From Clostridia bacterium (GTDB lineage Bacteria > Bacillota > Clostridia > Oscillospirales > CAG-272), in contig CAAFYZ010000030.1 of NCBI GenBank assembly GCA_900767415.1, forward strand, positions 1-23,525: DNA of 23,525 nt. The letters run 5' to 3'. The notes beneath the pieces are model-generated. The model made no database searches and was not told the DNA's origin. It saw only the letters and a program-made list of their open reading frames with translations. The position numbers and the translations under genes were made by a program. This document shows, piece after piece, positions 6,597 through 15,468 of the stretch. The first letter of the stretch is position 1, and the number at the start of each line of letters is the position of its first letter.

Positions 6597-9500
6597 ATGC
6601 TCTCTGTGATTTGCGGCGGATTTCTTTCCGATCCGAGGGGGGAGATCTATGCCCGCGCCCGCGCGGCGGTCGTCGCGGGGCGGCGCACGATCCTCATCGT
6701 GCCGGAGCAGGCGACCCTGCTCGCCGAGCGGGAGATGGCAGACGCCCTCCCCGACAGCGCGCCCCTGCTTTTCGAAGTGACGAATTTTTCCCGTCTGTCC
6801 GATCGCATCTTCCGTGTGACGGGCGGGGTCGGAGCCGCCTATTCCGACAAGGTAACGAAATCCCTGCTGATGTGGCGCACGCTCTCGGAACTCGCCCCCC
6901 TGCTCCGCGGTGCGCACGCCGTCCCGCCGACGGCGGGAGAGGCGGAAAAGGCACTCGGCGATCTCTCCGAACTCCGCGCCCTCTCCCTCTCGCCCGAAGA
7001 ACTTGCCCGTGCGGCAGAGGAGGTAAAAGAACGGGACGCCCGCCTTTCGGACAAGCTCCGCGACCTTTCTCTCCTGCTCGCGGGATTCCGCGCGCGGCAC
7101 GGAGAAAAATATGCCGACGGAGAAGACGACCTCGCCGTCGCGGAAGAGAAACTCGGCAAAAACCCCGTGCTTCTCTCGGATACGGAGATCTTCATCGAAG
7201 GGTTCACTTCCTTCACGGTGCCGCAATACCGCCTTCTCTCCCGTCTTGTCTCCCGCACCGCGGTGACGGTCGCACTCGTGCTCCCGAAGATCGGGGACGA
7301 CGCCTTTGAATATACCGAAGTACGGGATACCAAGGAGCGTCTTCTCGCCCTCGCGGCAAAATGCGGCGTGGAAAGAAAACTCATAAAAATCGACGGGCAG
7401 AAAACGTCGGCGTCGGATTTTCTCGCCGGAGTTCTACCCCTTTTATGGAAGAAAACACCTGATATTGACAAGTTTTCTTTGCAATATGATAATTCTCTTT
7501 TCCTTTATCGCGGAAGGACACCGAAAGAATGTGCGGATTTTATCGCCGCGGATATTCGGAAAAAGATACGGAGCGGCGCACGCTATCGTGAGATTGCCGT
7601 CGTCGCGCGGGACGGTGCAACCTATGCAGGAATCCTCGACACGGCACTGACCGAGGCGGGCATCCCCGTCTTCTTCTCCCGGAAGAAAGACATTACCGAA
7701 ACCGAGGCGGCGAACCTTATCGAGAGTGCCTACGCGGTCATCGTCGGCGGATATCGTGCGGAAGACGTGATCCGCTATGCGAAATGCGCCTTTTCCGGCA
7801 TAACGCGGGACGAGGCGGACGAGTTCGAGCTTTACGTCGAGACGTGGAAGATTCACGGCAGGCGGTTTACCGACGGGATCCTCTGGAATATGAATCCCGA
7901 CGGTTATACCAACCGAAAATCTCCCGACGCGGACGCTTTTCTCGCGCGGGTAAACGCGACGCGGAAAAAGCTTCTGACGCCGCTTGCCGCCTTTGCGGAA
8001 GACGCGGGGGGCGTGCTGACGGTGAAGGAACACTCCGAGCGGCTCTTCTCATTTCTTACGCGGCTGTCCGTGGAAGAAAACCTCGCCCGCCACGCGGAAA
8101 AACTGCTCGCCGACGGCGAAGAAGGGGCGGCGGAAGAATGTGCGCGGCTCTTCGGGATTCTCGCGGATCTTCTCGACACGCTGACCGACACGCTCGGCGA
8201 TCTGCCCGCGGACGCCCGCACCTATGCGGGACTTCTGCGCCTTCTCTTTTCCTCGGTCGACGTCGGTCGGATTCCCGCCGCGATCGACGAGGTAACGGTC
8301 GGGTCGGCGGATATGCTCCGCCTTTCGGGGAAAAAGACCGTATATCTTTTCGGCGTGAACGAGGGAGAGTTCCCCGGCACGCCCGCCGCCGTCTCCTGCT
8401 TTTCCGAAAAAGAACGGGGACTTCTCTCCTCTCTCGGCTATCCTCTGCCCCCCGAAGAAGACCTGCATTATGCAAGAGAGCTGTTTATTTTCTCCCGTGC
8501 GTTCGCGGCGGGACGGTGCGAGGTGAATCTTCTCTTTTCCGAAAAAAGCGCCGCCTTCCGTCCTCTTTTCCCCGCCGAGGTCATCTCCCGTATCGAACGG
8601 CTCGCGGGCGGGGCGCTCAAAGTAAAAGAGATCTCCTCTCTTCCCCTTTCCGATCGGGTGGAGACACCCGCCGCCGCCCTGCTCGCTCTCTCCGAGCGCC
8701 CGGACGGTGCGGCATCTCTACGCGAGGCACTCCTGCGTGCGGGACACGCGTCGGAGGTCGCGACGGCGGACGCCCCGCTGCTCAACGCCTCGCTGAAACT
8801 CTCGGAGAAAACGGCGGCATCTCTCTACCGCCACGATCTCGCCCTCACGCAATCCCGACTCGAAAATTATCTTTCCTGCCCGCTCTCGCATTTCTGCGAA
8901 TACGTCCTGCGTCTCGGTCGGGACAGGCAGGCGGCGTTCGACGCGATGAACATCGGCTCTTTTCTCCATGCGATCTTAGAAAAGTTCTTCGTTTCGGTCA
9001 CCGAAGAGTCCGCCGACCTCTCCGCCCTCGGTGCCGCGGAGCGGAGCGCGAGAATCCGTCGGAGTGCGGAAGAATATCTTGCCGAGCTTCGGAGCGGCGG
9101 CACCGTCAATCCCGCACGGGAAAACCTGCTGATCGAACGCCTGATCCGCGCGGCAAACGTGATCGTGGAGGGGCTGTGCGACGAGCTCGCGGACTGTCGG
9201 TTCGTCCCCCGCTTCTTTGAACTCGAAATCCGCGACGGCGGCGAAGGCACGCCCTCGCCTGTCCGTATCGCCTGTGAAGACGGCAGCGAAATTTCCCTTT
9301 ACGGGACGATCGACCGCGTCGATACCTATACCGACGGAGAAGATGTGTACGTGCGGGTCATCGACTATAAGACGGGGCAAAAAAAGTTCTCGCCGAAGGA
9401 TCTCTCGGACGGCAAGAACCTGCAGATGTTCCTCTACCTTCGCGCCGTGGTCGAAAGCCGCGATCCCGCCTTCCGCACGCGCATCGGCGTGGGAGACGAC

Positions 9501-9893
9501 GGCGATCTGATCCCCGCCGGCGTCCTCTATATCCGCGCCGCAACGAGCGGCGGGACGCTCGACTCACCGCACGAGAGTGCGCACGACGCCGTAAAGGCGG
9601 AGCAGACCCGCTCGGGAATGCTCCTTGACAGCGAGAGTTCTCTCGGTGCGATGAACCCCGACTATCTGCCCGTAAAGCGGGAAAAAGACGGCTCTTTCAA
9701 AGCTTCCGATCTTCTCTACACGGAAGAAGGGTGGCAGGAGATCTCCGCGGTCGTGGAAGACGGCGTCAGACGCATTGTCGCCCGCATGAAAAGCGGAGAC
9801 ATCGCCGCCCTGCCGATGAAGCGGGACGGACAAAGCACCGTGTGCGAAACCTGTCGGTATAAACCCGTCTGTCGGAACGTCAGACTGAAATAG
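6597..9893 (+). CDS. addB: AddB-type ATP-dependent nuclease/helicase subunit
   Basis: The 1098-residue protein is the AddB/RexB-like subunit of the AddAB enzyme, which processes double-strand breaks for recombination. The N-terminal domain has IVPEQATLLAEREM, but where AddB normally has a GxxGSGK Walker A motif it reads GGFLSDPRGE. The C-terminal RecB-type nuclease domain has GTIDRVD (903-909) and IDYKTG (D923, K925). Four cysteines match the iron-sulfur staple: C761 in LSCPLSHFC, and C1083, C1086 and C1092 in CETCRYKPVC. A GGAGGAGG SD inside the regulator gene precedes the ATG. addA, usually adjacent, is not here; the next gene is convergent rsgA. The nuclease looks intact, while the N-terminal ATP site looks lost. 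Confidence 0.92.
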   Translation: MLSVICGGFLSDPRGEIYARARAAVVAGRRTILIVPEQATLLAEREMADALPDSAPLLFEVTNFSRLSDRIFRVTGGVGAAYSDKVTKSLLMWRTLSELAPLLRGAHAVPPTAGEAEKALGDLSELRALSLSPEELARAAEEVKERDARLSDKLRDLSLLLAGFRARHGEKYADGEDDLAVAEEKLGKNPVLLSDTEIFIEGFTSFTVPQYRLLSRLVSRTAVTVALVLPKIGDDAFEYTEVRDTKERLLALAAKCGVERKLIKIDGQKTSASDFLAGVLPLLWKKTPDIDKFSLQYDNSLFLYRGRTPKECADFIAADIRKKIRSGARYREIAVVARDGATYAGILDTALTEAGIPVFFSRKKDITETEAANLIESAYAVIVGGYRAEDVIRYAKCAFSGITRDEADEFELYVETWKIHGRRFTDGILWNMNPDGYTNRKSPDADAFLARVNATRKKLLTPLAAFAEDAGGVLTVKEHSERLFSFLTRLSVEENLARHAEKLLADGEEGAAEECARLFGILADLLDTLTDTLGDLPADARTYAGLLRLLFSSVDVGRIPAAIDEVTVGSADMLRLSGKKTVYLFGVNEGEFPGTPAAVSCFSEKERGLLSSLGYPLPPEEDLHYARELFIFSRAFAAGRCEVNLLFSEKSAAFRPLFPAEVISRIERLAGGALKVKEISSLPLSDRVETPAAALLALSERPDGAASLREALLRAGHASEVATADAPLLNASLKLSEKTAASLYRHDLALTQSRLENYLSCPLSHFCEYVLRLGRDRQAAFDAMNIGSFLHAILEKFFVSVTEESADLSALGAAERSARIRRSAEEYLAELRSGGTVNPARENLLIERLIRAANVIVEGLCDELADCRFVPRFFELEIRDGGEGTPSPVRIACEDGSEISLYGTIDRVDTYTDGEDVYVRVIDYKTGQKKFSPKDLSDGKNLQMFLYLRAVVESRDPAFRTRIGVGDDGDLIPAGVLYIRAATSGGTLDSPHESAHDAVKAEQTRSGMLLDSESSLGAMNPDYLPVKREKDGSFKASDLLYTEEGWQEISAVVEDGVRRIVARMKSGDIAALPMKRDGQSTVCETCRYKPVCRNVRLK

Positions 9894-9913
9894 ACCGAAA
9901 TCGAATACGAAAA

Positions 9914-9956
9914 GCGCGGTGTCGCCCGGGAATCGGGCGGCACCGCGCCTGTTTTT
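9914..9956 (+). terminator. Terminator of the regulator-addB operon
   Basis: A 15-bp GC-rich stem (9914-9928 with 9934-9948, one G-T pair) with a GGAAT loop is followed by TTTTT (9952-9956). It lies between convergent addB and rsgA. On the minus strand the T run is weaker, but it may also stop rsgA transcripts. Confidence 0.85.
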
Positions 9957-9981
9957 CCCCGATCGTCGGGGAGCACCGCAT

Positions 9982-10926
9982 TTAGCGGCTGTACGGATTT
10001 TTGTTTTTCAAGACGGTATAGAGCGCACGATAAGACGCAAGTCGGGAAGGAGAGATCTTTCCTTCCTTCACCGCGCGGGCGATCGCACACTCGTCCTCTC
10101 CCTCGCCGACATGGTTGCAGTCGGCATAGCGGCACCTGCCGCGATAGGGACGGAACTCTCTGAAGGTATCGGGCAAATCATCGAGCGAAAAGAAGTCGAA
10201 ATGCTCGAAATCCAAAAGCGAAAATCCCGGCGTGTCGGCAAGAAATCCGGCGTGCGCCGTACTGCCGACCGAGAAGAGTTCCACGTGCCGCGTGGTATGT
10301 TTTCCCCGTCCGATTTTCTCGGAGACCGCCGAGGTGGCAAGGGAGAGCGTCGGAAAAAGTGCGTTCATCAGCGTGGATTTTCCGACGCCGGACGCCCCGG
10401 CGAATGCGGCGGTTACCCCGTCCTTTACGCCATCGCCGATATAGGATTTCAAAGCGGTAATTCCGTCATTATGTAAAGAAGACGTTACAAAAACAGAGAA
10501 TCCTGCCTTCCGATAAATGGCAGCGTACCTTTCGGCGTCCCCTTCGGCAAGATCGGCTTTTGTAACAACGACAACGGGAGAGATGCTGTTATACTCCGCG
10601 ATGGCGATGAGTTTATCGAGGGTCGTAAGGACGGGTGTCGGCTTCTCTGCCGCGAGGACGATAAAAAGAATATCCAGATTCGCCATCGGGGGGCGGATCA
10701 GGGCGTTCTGCCTTTTCAGCACTTCGGAAATCACGATGCCGTCGGGGGTCGTGTCGTCGATGCGAAGACGCACGTTATCTCCGACGAGCACGCGCGCGTC
10801 GTCGCGGCGGAGATTCCCTTTCGCTCTGGTGAAAAAGTGCTCTTCTCTGCCGTTGGGGCTTACCGTGCGGGTATCGAAAAGTCCGCCGAGCCCCTTGACG
10901 ACCTTTCCCTCCACCTCGCGGATCAC
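9982..10926 (-). CDS. rsgA: Small ribosomal subunit GTPase RsgA
   Basis: The 314-residue product is RsgA (YjeQ/YloQ), a circularly permuted GTPase that checks late 30S maturation. After an OB-fold come G4 TKAD (122-125), G1 GASGVGKST (177-185) and G3 DTPG (231-234). The C-terminal zinc site uses C265, C270, H272 and C280. It starts with GTG, overlapping the rlmN stop by 4 bp (GTGA, 10923-10926), with GGGAGG upstream. It is the last gene of the long minus-strand cluster. In most Firmicutes prpC and prkC lie between rlmN and rsgA; here they are missing. Confidence 0.96.
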   Translation of the reverse strand: MIREVEGKVVKGLGGLFDTRTVSPNGREEHFFTRAKGNLRRDDARVLVGDNVRLRIDDTTPDGIVISEVLKRQNALIRPPMANLDILFIVLAAEKPTPVLTTLDKLIAIAEYNSISPVVVVTKADLAEGDAERYAAIYRKAGFSVFVTSSLHNDGITALKSYIGDGVKDGVTAAFAGASGVGKSTLMNALFPTLSLATSAVSEKIGRGKHTTRHVELFSVGSTAHAGFLADTPGFSLLDFEHFDFFSLDDLPDTFREFRPYRGRCRYADCNHVGEGEDECAIARAVKEGKISPSRLASYRALYTVLKNKNPYSR

Positions 10927-11969
10927 GAGGCACCTCCCGCGCGGGCGCGGCGAAGCTGTCCGCAGGCGGCGTTGACGTCACTGCCGAGGCGGCGGCGCAC
11001 CGTCGCGGTAATCCCCGCCTCGGTCAGGCGGGCGGCAAAGCGGTTCGCCGACTCGACACTGCCGGCGTGCATCCCGGTCTCGGCGACCTCGTTGACGCGG
11101 ATCAGATTCACATGGATGGGGGCGTCCGTTCCGCAAAATGCCCCGCGGAGCAGGCGGGCGAGGGCGTCGGCGTCATGCTCGGTATCGTTCTTCCCCGCAA
11201 TCAGGGTGTATTCAAACGAGATTCTGCGCCCGCTCTTTTCGTAATAATAGCGGCAGGCGTCGAGAAGTTCGGCGATCTTCCACTTGCGGTTGACGGGCAT
11301 GATGGCGTCGCGCGCCTCGTCCGTCGCGGCGTGCAGAGAGATCGAAAGGGTGATCGGCAGTTTTTCTTCCGCGAGGGCGCGGATCTTCGGCACGACGCCG
11401 CAGGTGGAAAGAGAGATGTGGCGATAGCCGATGTTCAGTCCGTCCTCCCGATTGACAAGGCGAAGGAACTTCAGAACGTTCTCATAATTGTCGAGCGGCT
11501 CGCCGATCCCCATCATGACGATGTTCGACACCCGCTCTCCCATATCCCGCTCGGCGGCGATGACCTGTCCGAGAAGTTCTGACGGGAGAAGGTCGCGCAC
11601 TCTGCCGGCGAGCGTGGAAGCGCAGAAACGGCACCCCATGCGGCACCCGACCTGGCTCGAAATGCAAAGGGTGTTCCCGTGATGATAGCGCATAAAAACG
11701 CTCTCGATGCACTCGCCGTCGTAAAGACGGAAAAGATATTTGACGGTGCCGTCGATTTGCGAGACGAGTTTTTCCTGCACGCGCGGGAGCGTATCGACGG
11801 TAGTTTCTCTCAGTTTTTCTCTGAGTGCCTTCGGCAGGTTCGTCATCTCTTCGACGGGGACACCGCTCTTCAGAAAGGAAGAGATCTGCGCGGCGCGGAA
11901 TTTCGGTTCGCCGAGCGAGAGGACGAGTGCCGTCAGCTCTTCGGCATTCATGGCATACAGGTCAATCAT
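10923..11969 (-). CDS. rlmN: Dual-specificity 23S rRNA/tRNA adenine-C2 methyltransferase RlmN
   Basis: The 348-residue product is the radical-SAM enzyme RlmN, which methylates C2 of adenosine in 23S rRNA (A2503) and certain tRNAs. The CxxxCxxC cluster motif is C109, C113 and C116 in GCRMGCRFC. The methyl-carrying cysteine is C336 in NAACGQL near the C-terminus. GIGEPLDNYENV and the segment around LSTCGVVP are typical. The ATG overlaps the rsmB stop by 4 bp (ATGA, 11966-11969), so translation is probably coupled. Confidence 0.97.
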   Translation of the reverse strand: MIDLYAMNAEELTALVLSLGEPKFRAAQISSFLKSGVPVEEMTNLPKALREKLRETTVDTLPRVQEKLVSQIDGTVKYLFRLYDGECIESVFMRYHHGNTLCISSQVGCRMGCRFCASTLAGRVRDLLPSELLGQVIAAERDMGERVSNIVMMGIGEPLDNYENVLKFLRLVNREDGLNIGYRHISLSTCGVVPKIRALAEEKLPITLSISLHAATDEARDAIMPVNRKWKIAELLDACRYYYEKSGRRISFEYTLIAGKNDTEHDADALARLLRGAFCGTDAPIHVNLIRVNEVAETGMHAGSVESANRFAARLTEAGITATVRRRLGSDVNAACGQLRRARAGGAS

Positions 11970-13300
11970 TCTTTTTCCTTTCCGAGAGATTTTTCGGGAT
12001 TTTTACAAAGTTTCGCAACAAAGAAGCCGTCCGTCCCGCTCTTCGGCGGGAAGGCGGTATACAACCCTTCGCACTGCTCGCCGAAGGCGTCGAAAGGAAC
12101 GGGCGAAAAGTCGGGGTGCGTGCGAAGGAACGCCGCGACCACCTCTTCGTTTTCTTCCTTCCTCAGGGTACAGGTGGAATAGACGAGAATACCGCCGGGT
12201 TTCAGATACCGCGCGGAGGCGGAGAGAATCTTTTTTTGCAGGGCGGGAAGTTCCGGGACGCCCTCTTCGGATTTATAGCGCAGATCCGGCTTTTTGGCAA
12301 GGACGCCGAGCCCGGAGCACGGGAGATCGCATAAGACACGATCCATTCCGCCAAAGAGAGCGGGGTCGGGATCCGTGCCGTCGCGCGCCGCGACGCGAAG
12401 AGAAGAAAGCCCGAGACGGGCGGCACCGGAGCGGATCAGCGAAAGTTTATTCTCATGCAGGTCGAAAGAAAAAACTTCGCCCGCATCCCCCATGCGCTCG
12501 GCGATCGAAAAACTCTTCCCGCCCGGAGCGGCGGCGACGTCCGCGACGCGCTCGCCGGCACGCGGATCGAGGACACGGACGGCGAGCGCACTCGCCGCGT
12601 CCTGTACGTGAAATTCCCCGTCTTCAAAGCCGGGGAGCGCTCGGGGAGGCATACTCGACGCAAGGCGTACGGAAAGATCCGAGACGGGGGTCGCGGGGAT
12701 TCCCCGCTCCCGAAGTTTTGCAAGATAGTCGTCGCGCGAGATCTTCAGGGGGTTGACCGAGAGATCGTATCCGCGGCGTTTTTCGTAGAAAGAAAGCAAC
12801 GCCTCCGTGTCCGATTCGCCGTATATATGCAAATAATTCTTTACAATCCACAAGGATACGGAGTAACGAATCGAAAGATAACGGGCAAAATTCTTCTTTT
12901 TGTCCGGGAGAGGGAGCGTGCCGTCGTCGCGGCGGCGGATCGCCTCGCGGAGGATCGCGTTGACAAAAGACGCCTCCCCCCGATTCTCCGCCATTCCGAC
13001 CGTCTCGGAGGTCACGGCGTAGTCCGGTGCCCCGTCAAGATACAGCAGTTCCGAAAGGCCGAGGCGCAAAAGGCGCAGCGTATGCGGGCGGATGTCCGCG
13101 CCGCTCCGCCCGGCAAGAGCCGTCGCGGTATAATCCAGTGTCAGAAGATGCTCGGTGACCGTATAAAAAAGCGCGGTCACGCGGGCGGTCTCTTCGGGTG
13201 TGAGCGCGTCCGTTTTGTGAGAAGAAAGGGCGAGATTCGCATACTTGCCCTGTTCTTCCCATTCGGTAAGAAGGTAAAAGGTCAGCTCGCGGCAGGTCAT
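11966..13300 (-). CDS. rsmB: 16S rRNA cytosine-C5 methyltransferase RsmB
   Basis: The 444-residue protein combines an N-terminal NusB-like RNA-binding domain (about 1-130) with a SAM-dependent m5C methyltransferase domain, the RsmB (Sun) layout that modifies C967 of 16S rRNA. The SAM-binding motif is DVAAAPGGKS (254-263). The two family cysteines are C328 in DLPCSGLG and C377 in YSTCTL. It overlaps the upstream protease gene by 4 bp (ATGA, 13297-13300) and rlmN downstream by 4 bp. Confidence 0.96.
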   Translation of the reverse strand: MTCRELTFYLLTEWEEQGKYANLALSSHKTDALTPEETARVTALFYTVTEHLLTLDYTATALAGRSGADIRPHTLRLLRLGLSELLYLDGAPDYAVTSETVGMAENRGEASFVNAILREAIRRRDDGTLPLPDKKKNFARYLSIRYSVSLWIVKNYLHIYGESDTEALLSFYEKRRGYDLSVNPLKISRDDYLAKLRERGIPATPVSDLSVRLASSMPPRALPGFEDGEFHVQDAASALAVRVLDPRAGERVADVAAAPGGKSFSIAERMGDAGEVFSFDLHENKLSLIRSGAARLGLSSLRVAARDGTDPDPALFGGMDRVLCDLPCSGLGVLAKKPDLRYKSEEGVPELPALQKKILSASARYLKPGGILVYSTCTLRKEENEEVVAAFLRTHPDFSPVPFDAFGEQCEGLYTAFPPKSGTDGFFVAKLCKNPEKSLGKEKE

Positions 13301-14016
13301 CGTCTGTTATTCCGATTCCCCGCGAACATGGCAATCAGCCGGAGAAGCTGAAGAAGAGAGACGGCGAGTGCGGCAACATAGGTCAGCGCGGCGGCGGAAA
13401 GGACTCTTCTCGCACCGACAAGCTCGGCGGAGGAATAGTCGCCCGTCTCACGCAGACGGACCAGCGCGCGGTGCGATGCGTTGAACTCGCAGGGCAGGGT
13501 GACAAGCTGAAAGAGCGTGGTGACGGCAAACAGAAGAATACCGGCATAGAGAATATACATACCGAACTCTCCCGCGGCACCCGCAAATGCGGACAGAAGC
13601 ACACCGATCAGAATAAAAATCCAGGAGGCGCGCGACGCGAAATTCGTCACGGGAACCAGTTTTCCGCGGATGACGATCGGGAGATACCCCTCCGCGTGCT
13701 GAATGGCGTGCCCGACCTCGTGCGCGGCAACACCGACCGCGGCGGCAGAGCCGTTGTCGTAGGTGCTGTCCGAGAGGCGGAGCGTGTTCGACCTCGGGTC
13801 GTAGTGGTCGGTCAGAGAACCGCCGACGCGTTCGATCCGCACCGACGTCAGTCCCGCGCCGTCAAGGAGCTCCCGCGCGACGACCGACGCGCTCTTCCCC
13901 GCTCCGGCGGGAACGGAAGAATATTTGCGATAGGTCAGACTGACCTTCAGCTGTGCATACAGGGAGATCAGAACGGCGACGATTAAAAGAAGATAAAGAA
14001 TCAGATCCAGTGGCAT
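13297..14016 (-). CDS. YugP-type zinc-dependent membrane metallopeptidase
   Basis: The 239-residue protein matches the neutral zinc metallopeptidase family typified by B. subtilis YugP. One N-terminal membrane helix (about 4-22) is followed by HEVGH (residues 99-103) in a long AAHEVGHAIQHAEGY motif, then three more helices near 130-150, 154-174 and 208-232. LTDHYDPRSNTLRLS (68-82) precedes the active site, as usual in this family. The substrate is unknown. The start forms TAATG with the fmt stop (14014-14018), a 1-bp overlap. A position between fmt and rsmB is often seen in Clostridia. Confidence 0.92.
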   Translation of the reverse strand: MPLDLILYLLLIVAVLISLYAQLKVSLTYRKYSSVPAGAGKSASVVARELLDGAGLTSVRIERVGGSLTDHYDPRSNTLRLSDSTYDNGSAAAVGVAAHEVGHAIQHAEGYLPIVIRGKLVPVTNFASRASWIFILIGVLLSAFAGAAGEFGMYILYAGILLFAVTTLFQLVTLPCEFNASHRALVRLRETGDYSSAELVGARRVLSAAALTYVAALAVSLLQLLRLIAMFAGNRNNRR

Positions 14017-14954
14017 TACGAAAGTACCTCACCTTTCTCGATTTTTCTGCCGCGGACAAAATCCCCGGCACTCATTTTTCCTTTTCCCTCGGGAATGAGG
14101 GAGAGTATTTTCACGGCATTCTTGCCGCAGGCAACGGTGATGCTCCCTTCCCCCGTACCGTCGGTCGCGAGAACCTCGCCGGGAGAACCCGTACCTTCGG
14201 TCGGCGTGGCAAAGAGGAGTTTCAGAAGTTTCCCTCTGTGTCGGCAGACGGCGGTCGGAATCGGAGAAAGACCGCGGATCTTGTCGGCGACGGCGCGCGC
14301 GGCCTTTGAAAAATCGACGGCGCACTCTTCTTTTTCGATTTTCGCGGCGTAGGTGGCGCCTTCTTCCGGCTGTTTTATCGGATGAAGATCCCCCGCCTCG
14401 ACTTCACGGAGCGTGGCAGAGAGCAGACGCGCACCGACCTCGGCGGAACGGTCGTGTACCGTACCGAAGGTGTCCGTCTCTGCAATCGGAAAGCGTTCGA
14501 CGGCGAGAATATCGCCGGTATCCACGCCCTCGTCCATCTGCATGACGGTAACGCCCGTCTCCCGCTCCCCGTTCATGACCGCGCGCTGCATCGGAGCGGC
14601 ACCGCGGTATTTCGGAAGGAGGGAGACGTGAAGGTTGATGCACCCGTACTTCGGGAATGCGAGAACGTCGGCGGGAAGAATCTTCCCGTAAGCGACAACG
14701 ACGATGACGTCGGGCGCGATCGCGGCGAGCGGCTCGGCGAAGGCACCGCCGCGCAGTGTCTTCGGCTGATAGACGGGAATCCCGTGTTCTTTTGCGACGA
14801 CCTTGACGGGCGAGGGGGTCATCACGTTCCCTCTGCCCCGCGGCTTATCCTCTCCGGTCGCGACGGCAACAACGGAAAATCCGTCGTCGATCAGGCGGGA
14901 AAGGCAGATCGCGGAGATCTCGGGAGTTCCCATAAAAAGAATTCTCATCGGCAT
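14016..14954 (-). CDS. fmt: Methionyl-tRNA formyltransferase
   Basis: The 312-residue enzyme formylates initiator Met-tRNA using 10-formyl-tetrahydrofolate. The catalytic residues N107, H109 and D145 sit in INLHVSLLPKYRGAAP and DEGVDTGD. The C-terminal OB-like domain (about 205-312) binds tRNA. AAAGGA lies 6 nt upstream of the first ATG; a second in-frame ATG two codons on is also possible. def, which removes the formyl group, is directly upstream, the classic def-fmt pair. Confidence 0.97.
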   Translation of the reverse strand: MPMRILFMGTPEISAICLSRLIDDGFSVVAVATGEDKPRGRGNVMTPSPVKVVAKEHGIPVYQPKTLRGGAFAEPLAAIAPDVIVVVAYGKILPADVLAFPKYGCINLHVSLLPKYRGAAPMQRAVMNGERETGVTVMQMDEGVDTGDILAVERFPIAETDTFGTVHDRSAEVGARLLSATLREVEAGDLHPIKQPEEGATYAAKIEKEECAVDFSKAARAVADKIRGLSPIPTAVCRHRGKLLKLLFATPTEGTGSPGEVLATDGTGEGSITVACGKNAVKILSLIPEGKGKMSAGDFVRGRKIEKGEVLS

Positions 14955-14987
14955 CTCATATCCTTTCTTTTTCGGATGGAATCCGTC

Positions 14988-15449
14988 TCACGCCTCATCG
15001 TCCGCCGAACGGATCTCGACGTCGGTAAAAAGTTTTCCGTCCAGATGATCGCATTCGTGACAGATGGCACGGGCAAGAAGATCGGATCCCGTCAGGTCAT
15101 AACTTTTCCCCTCTCTGTCGGTCGCGCGGACGGTCACCGTCTTCGGTCTTGCCGTAACGCCGTAATGCCCGGGAATGGAGAGGCACCCTTCTTCTGCCTC
15201 CTGATGTCCCGAATAGGCGATGATCTTCGGGTTGATCATCTCGTAGACCTTCCCGTCCTCGACCTCGATCACGACGACCCGACGCAGAACGCCGACCTGC
15301 ACGGCGGCAAGTCCGCATCCGTTCGCCATGCGCATCGTCTCCGTCATATCGTCAAGAAGCTGAAGAATCCGCGGGGTGATCGCATCGACGGGACGCGAAT
15401 GTTTTCTGAGAAGAGGATCGCCGTATTTTACGATATTCAGTGTTGCCAT
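14988..15449 (-). CDS. def: Peptide deformylase
   Basis: The 153-residue metallohydrolase removes the N-formyl group from nascent proteins. All three family motifs are present: GCGLAAVQVG (44-53), EGCLSIPG (with metal ligand C89) and HECDH (131-135). The SD AAAGGAAC lies just before the ATG. The priA stop is only 19 bp upstream. Confidence 0.97.
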   Translation of the reverse strand: MATLNIVKYGDPLLRKHSRPVDAITPRILQLLDDMTETMRMANGCGLAAVQVGVLRRVVVIEVEDGKVYEMINPKIIAYSGHQEAEEGCLSIPGHYGVTARPKTVTVRATDREGKSYDLTGSDLLARAICHECDHLDGKLFTDVEIRSADDEA

Positions 15450-15468
15450 GGAAGTTCCTTTCCTGCCG

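Noticed and set aside
7784..9220. 478-codon ORF in a second plus-strand frame
   Set aside because: It lies wholly inside addB and its Arg/Ser-rich translation resembles no protein family.
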